This document shows positions 59,201 through 64,000 of a stretch of DNA of 64,000 bases, piece after piece. Source of the stretch: Sphagnum compactum (lineage: Eukaryota; Bryophyta; Sphagnopsida; Sphagnales); contig OZ234500.1 of assembly GCA_965153455.1 (NCBI GenBank), forward strand, positions 10,788,001-10,852,000, in the 5' to 3' direction. The position numbers and the translations under genes were made by a program. The notes under the pieces are model-generated. The model was not told the DNA's origin. It made no database searches and saw only the letters and a program-made list of their open reading frames with translations. Numbering within the stretch: position 1 is the first letter of the stretch; the number at the start of each line of letters is the position of its first letter.

Positions 59201-62200
59201 AGTTTGAATTTGTGCACAATTACTGAAGGATTTCAGTGTTACATAAAGCACTCTGAGAAATTTCTCAGTGCATATGGAAGGCACCTTAGATCCATGAATA
59301 TCCCTCCTATAGCAAAGAGGATGGATCTTACATCTACTTGACTTAAGAGAGGGAAGGAAAGTATGCCTACTTATAGGTGTAAGATCTGTCTCACTTTCAA
59401 AGAGAAGGTGAAACCCTTCCCTTCTATGCCTCATGATTTACGTCTGTTTAAGTTCATGATTACAATCCCTTGTGCTTTACAATGGGAAAGTCCAAGGGTG
59501 AGGGACATTAAAAAAATGCAGGACTAGATTCAACTATCATGATCTTGTCTTAGGCCTCATTTTCTTGTTACCTTATCTCCAACCCTAAGAGTCAATTTCA
59601 TTGTCTACTTTGATATTATTTATTCTTCTTTGATCCTTCAAATAGAGTAAGAATAAGGTCAATTTTCTCCCACCAAAACATTCAATGTTCAATAATTTTA
59701 TGATGAGTTTCCTTACTACTTCGTATTCAATTCTAATTATTTTAGATTCAATCCTAACAAGGCAATTTCATTGTCTATTCTATTGTACATCTAAGTTCCT
59801 AGGTCTTTCAAATATGCTAGGAATTGAATTTTCTTTGCATTGTCTACTTTATTGTACTTCTTTTGCTTTGGGTTCTCCAAATATTACACTAGGAATTGAA
59901 TTTTCTTTTCATTGTCTAGTTTATTGTACTGCTTTGGGTGAATCTCCAAATATTACACTCGGAATTGAATTTTCTTTTCATTGTCTAGTTTATTGTACTT
60001 CTTTGGGTGGATCTCCGAATATTACACTTGGAATTGAATTTTCTTTTCATTGTCTAGTTTATTGTACTTCTTTGGGTGAATCTTCAACTATTACACTGGG
60101 AATTGCATTTTATTTTCGTTGTCTGATTTATTGTACACTTCTTTGGATGAATCTCAAAATATTACACTAGGAATTGAATTTTGTTTTCATGGTCTAGTTT
60201 ATTGTACTTGTTTGGGGGAATCTCCAAATATTACATTAGGAATTGAATTTTCTTTTCATTGTCTACTTTGTTGTACTTCTTTGGGTGAATCTCCAAATAT
60301 TACACTAGGAATTGAATTTTCTTTTCATTGTCTACTTTATTTGAATTTTTTTTGTGCGAATCTCCAAATAATATTACATTAAGAATTGAATTTTCTTTCC
60401 AATGTCTATTTTATTGTACTTGTTTGGTTTCTCTAAATATTACACTAGGAATTGAAGTTTCTTTTCTCAGAGAGTTCTTCACATTCATTCTTGGGGATGT
60501 GCATGCTCATGATGATTGTATGTCAGGGACGCCATACGGGAATCCGCTGGTTGAGGACGAGAGAGAGTTTTTGATCGATTTGGCGGTCGACACTCCGACA
60601 TCCGCTTCCCAGACTTTCGTGTCGGAGGATGGCATTACCAATGAGCGAGCTCGTGTACTGGGTGGCGGAAGCAGCTTGAACGCTGGGTTCTTCTCCTACG
60701 CCAGTCCCGACTACGTCCGGAGCGTGGGTTGGAATTCCACGCTTGTGAATGAGTCCTACGCATGGGTCACGCCCATGGTCGCTGCGCTTCCTGAGCTGCA
60801 AACCTTTCAGCGTGCGGCCAGAGCTGGATTGCTGGAAGTAGGCGTGGTGCCAGACAATGGAAGGACTTTCCAACATCTGATCGGCACCAAAGTGGGCGGC
60901 TCTAGCTTCGACAGCTCTGGCCGTCGTCACACTGCTGCTGACATTCTCCGATACGCGAATCCTGATCGCATCACTGTGCTCCTTTGGGCCAACACTCAAC
61001 GTGTGCTCTTCACTGAAAGTAAGTCGTCTAGATGCTTGAGCTCACGCATGAAAAAGCTTCTAGCCGTCAGCCTATATTCTATTTTGCCGTCTAGCCGTTA
61101 GCCTATAGTCTATGCACGCATCATTCCTGCACATCTGAGCACTGCATCAGTTCAAAGTTCACATGAGAGCCACCTAGGGTCTCTTTCCATTAGGTTGCTA
61201 TGATCATAGTGACACTCTCTGTGTATAATTGTGAGCACAACCGCTTAACTGAAAGCCACAGACATAGGGCCTTGTTTCTTGGTGCAAGGACAGTTGGCTT
61301 TCGCTTCGAGAATTGCAAGTACTTGAAAATGGGCAGTTAATCATGTAGGAACTTTGGGAACACGTGTTGTCAAAAAAAGACAGATGTCATTTTATGGTGA
61401 ATCACAGTTTGACTGACAGGTCTTACCATTGGTCAATGCTTAACCAGTAGATCAAGTCAACAGCTCCTGCAATCAGTCAATCTTATAACCAATAGAGATG
61501 ACTGGGAGTTCAGCTATTTGGAAAACATAATGGAAAGCTACTGTGATTACATCATCAGCAACCTAATGGAAAGATGTCCTGAGTGAGTCCGGGACCTGTA
61601 GAGCAAGAATTGTACTAACTCATGTGACATGCCATCTGATGGAATATGTGTGCATTTGAATTCTGTAGGCGATGGACAGAACCCAAGAGCAACAGGAGTG
61701 GTGTACACAGATTTGAATGGCACTGAACACACAGTTTTATTGAATGCCGGAGGAGAGAACGGCGCCGCAGAGAGCGAGGTGATACTATCAGCCGGTGCAA
61801 TAGGGAGTCCACAGCTGCTGATGTTGAGTGGCATCGGACCACCTGAGCAACTAGCACCTTTCAACATCCCAGTGATCCTGAACCAGAGAGCAGTAGGAAA
61901 GACCATGGCCGACAACGCGATGAACCTGATGTGGGTCATGACCAACAAGCCGGTAGAGTATTCCTTGATCCAAGTGGTGGGCATTACTACAGCAGGCAGC
62001 TACATAGAAGTGAGCAGCGGTGAAGCACAAGATATAGTTCAGCTGCTGTCCACAATGTCTTCACAAAACCTCGCAGCTCTTGTGAGGACTATGACTCGCC
62101 AAAGCCGCACAGGCTTACTGCAGCAATTCGTCAACCTAATCATCGATGCCGTGATCGGAATACCCGTCAACTATCTCTCCACAGCTGCGCAAGGAGGAGC

Positions 62201-63363
62201 TTTCTTGCAAAAGATCCAGGGACCTTATTCCCATGGCGAGCTAACACTAGTCACCGGGAATGTGAGCGACAATCCTTCAGTCAGATTCAACTACTACCAA
62301 AGACTGGAAGATCTGGACGCCTGCACTGCAGGAACACGCACCATCATGGACGTCATGAACTCACGAAGCTTTTCGAAACTTCTCTACAACAATAAAACTG
62401 TTCCAGATTCGCTGCGTCCTTTGCAAAACGCTCTCAACCGGACTTATCCTCTTCGCTTCCCCAACAACCATTCTGCCGATACCGCTTCCATCCATCAGTG
62501 GTGCCGGGACACCGTTCGCACCATCTGGCATTACCATGGCGGTGCTGTGATGGGCAGAGTCGTGGACTCCGACTATCGCGTGATGGGTGTCGACGCTCTG
62601 CGCGTCATCGACGGCTCTACTTTCAATTCCTCTCCTGGCACTAACCCGCAGGCCACTTGCATGATGCTCGGCAGGTACGTACGTCAAAGCCCGAACCCCT
62701 AAAAACCCTAAACCCTAATTCTTGGACACAACGCGCAAATCCTAAACATCTAAAGAACCCCTAAACCTTAAACCCTGAAACTTTAACATTGAAATAATCC
62801 CTAAACCCTAAACCCTAAACATTAAAAGGAGCCCTAAACCTTAAACCCTAAACCCTAAACATTGAAAGAACTCCTAAACCTTAAACCCTAAACATCTATT
62901 GCAACCTTAAACTTGAAAACCCTAAACCTCTAAAGGATTAGATGGCGATCAACTGCAGAGAACTTTATATTATATGGGATAATAAACAAGCAGGCTCCTC
63001 ATAGTGTCAAGCACCAGGTGGAGTTTTATAGTGTAGTTGGAGGGTACCTTAGTGCATGGAATTTTCCTTCCTCAATGGGCAGGCATTTGAAAAAGAAACC
63101 ACCTGCAAGATGTTTTTATTTTGAAGTGCCTGGCTTTTCTTTTGTTTTTTTCCTGTGATACTCAGTGGGTGTAACAGGAAAAAATAAAAAAAGTTTCCTA
63201 GTGCTTTAGGCTCGGTAAAGCTTGAGGGCTTGGGCTTTACCAAAATAAGGGCCAGCCTCAGGTGAAGTGTGGGCTATGGATGAAGCTGATGGGCTTATAT
63301 GTCTGCAGATATATGGGGGTACAAATTTTGAGGGAAAGATTGGGAGCAGATGCAAATGTGTGA
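56283..63363 (+). CDS. HOTHEAD-like FAD-dependent GMC oxidoreductase, five exons, 657 aa
   Basis: Exons: 56283-56547, 58116-58271, 60527-61018, 61669-62674, 63309-63363. All borders are GT..AG and all phases join (G/AT gives Asp89, G/GG gives Gly141, A/GC gives Ser305, AG/A gives Arg640). Features: hydrophobic signal or anchor segment at about 54-71; FAD-binding GGGTTG (116-121) with ERGG (138-141); GMC signature 1, [14 protein letters not shown] (181-194); GMC signature 2, [15 protein letters not shown] (345-362); catalytic HYHGG with His592/594 and Asn630 in NPQAT. Arabidopsis HOTHEAD (about 594 aa) is implicated in making dicarboxylic acids for cutin; relatives include mandelonitrile lyases, so substrate is inferred only. 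Start could instead be Met at 56370 or 56376. Coding DNA is much richer in GC than the introns, which carry repeats. A decayed copy lies 6 kb upstream. Confidence 0.9.
56632..56770 (+). repeat. Dispersed repeat R2, right copy, in intron 1
   Basis: Inverted match to 3065-3203 (about 90 percent by eye). It lies 85 bp after the exon 1 donor, and starts with the hairpin-forming GGCCTTGCCTACCAAGGCAAG-like sequence. Confidence 0.75.
56915..57080. repeat. ~55-bp repeats in intron 1, three tandem copies plus one distant
   Basis: GAGAATTGGAGGCTT starts at 56917, 56971 and 57028, each followed by a GAT(T/C)AGAAGTA(G/A)AATT(C/G)AAG stretch. A fourth copy (ACAATTGGAGGATTCTGGAC...) lies at about 57764. 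Confidence 0.85.
58450..58545 (+). repeat. Dispersed repeat R1, right copy, in intron 2
   Basis: Inverted relative to 2312-2395, with shared TTAGCAAA.TTAGTTGAA and CAATTTT.TGA.ATCAA.AAATT. Confidence 0.5.
59230..59580 (-). repeat. Dispersed repeat R3, right copy, in intron 2
   Basis: Loose inverted match to 32575-32850, both containing GATCTTACAT and GGCCTAAGACAAG words. Confidence 0.45.
59595..60475. repeat. 69-bp tandem array in intron 2, about 10 clear copies
   Basis: GGAATTGAATTTTC-type starts lie at 59820, 59892, 59961, 60030, 60099, 60170, 60239, 60308, 60382 and 60448, with decayed copies back to about 59.6 kb. The usual step is exactly 69 bp. The plus strand remains open for long stretches with a 23-residue repeating peptide ([11 protein letters not shown].. 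/ [10 protein letters not shown]). The array ends about 50 bp before the exon 3 acceptor, and its frame runs into exon 3. Confidence 0.95.
62698..62935. repeat. CCCTAAA telomere-like repeats in intron 4
   Basis: Many CCCTAAA and CCTTAAA units, interrupted by ATTGAAAGAACTC-like spacers. A higher-order period of about 40 bp is visible (CCTAAACATT.AAAG near 62815 and 62855). The tract begins about 20 bp after the donor at 62675. Confidence 0.9.
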
Positions 63364-64000
63364 TATTGCCCATCAGATAAGTTTGCAGTGATAAGTTATC
63401 CCCAAAATTTGATTACTTATTACAAACAAGACTTGTCTAATGTCCAAAGCTACTTTACTATTTGCTGCAACCCATTTGGAGTTTGTCTTGTGTCACAATG
63501 CATGCCCACCAATTATACTTGCAAGAATTTTTTTTAAAGAAAATGTTATCTAGATGTTGGACTTTAGTCAGTAGTTTAGTATGCATATAGCTTTACACAA
63601 ATGTGAATAATTTGTTCATCACCAAATATGAATCTAAGGCTTAGTTTCAAGAAAGAAATTTATAAACTAAATATGTGGACCCAATTAGGATATTCATGAA
63701 TTAAGAAACAAATGAATTGAAACTATATGAACATTTATTCTAATTTGGTTGATTGCATTAACTTGCCATATCTTGCATACATTTTCATATATGGATTCAT
63801 TTGCATTCATGTATAATTATAAAGATTCATTCATTCCACATTTACACTAAATGTACATAATGGATCATGTTATGTATCAACATGTGATTACATTCTACTT
63901 AATTATGTGATCAAGAAAATTACATAGTTTTACATAAACAAACTTGGGCTCCATATTGTTTTACATTATAGTGATGATCAATTGATGGGAAATATTGAAA
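63364..64000. other. 3' flank of the HOTHEAD-like gene
   Basis: AT-rich sequence after the TGA, presumably the 3' UTR and beyond. No perfect AATAAA hexamer with clear context was identified and no further gene starts here. Confidence 0.45.

Noticed and set aside
59685-60170. 161-codon frame as an independent gene
   Set aside because: It is the 69-bp intronic minisatellite read in its open frame; no start context or other domain.
1-64000. tRNA, rRNA and snRNA genes
   Set aside because: No cloverleaf with A and B boxes or conserved rRNA segment was recognised by eye; a dedicated search could still find a degenerate tRNA-derived element.

Overview
The window looks like nuclear DNA of a land plant with a large, repeat-rich, AT-rich genome. 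The evidence is spliceosomal introns with GT..AG borders, CCCTAAA-type (plant telomere-like) repeats, a HOTHEAD-family gene, and a plant-type membrane protein with conspicuously GC-richer coding sequence than its surroundings. Decayed Ty3/gypsy, hAT-like and Helitron-like elements are also present. No bacterial features, CRISPR arrays, rRNA or tRNA genes were found. The species cannot be fixed from the sequence; a spore-bearing plant is possible but is only a guess.

Only two genes look intact. (1) On the minus strand at about 24.05-25.98 kb lies a single-exon gene for a 644-residue type II membrane protein. A candidate TATA box lies near 27.08 kb inside a CpG-rich patch. (2) On the plus strand at about 56.28-63.36 kb lies a five-exon HOTHEAD-like FAD-dependent (GMC) oxidoreductase. 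Its exons join in phase to give 657 residues, with a TATA box about 140 bp upstream and two short upstream ORFs.

Most of the rest is genomic fossil. 4.3-5.4 kb: two Helitron-like elements. 10.5 kb: a small MITE. 14.9-16.1 kb and 29.2-29.7 kb: hAT-type transposase remains. 36.0-39.5 kb: a Ty3/gypsy gag-protease remnant. 42.0-45.2 kb: three decayed FCP1/NIF-like phosphatase-domain copies. 47.8-49.4 kb: a transposase-like pseudogene. 50.1-52.1 kb: a 5'-truncated, intron-bearing pseudogene of the HOTHEAD-like gene, about 6 kb upstream of the active copy. Many premature stops in these fossils fit C-to-T or G-to-A change (CAA/CAG to TAA/TAG, CGA to TGA, TGG to TAG), as expected from long-term cytosine methylation.

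The most unusual structure is at 45.4-46.6 kb. A family of palindromes centred on TGGCCA is arranged first at a 24-bp period and then at a ~50-bp period. Some members keep perfect dyad symmetry through paired substitutions. Other arrays include a 69-bp in-frame array in intron 2 of the HOTHEAD-like gene and telomere-like repeats in its last intron. There are also ~87-bp repeats just downstream of the pseudogene and ~40-bp repeats at 10.9 kb. Exact repeat borders and all homology calls come from reading by eye and would need database searches for confirmation.
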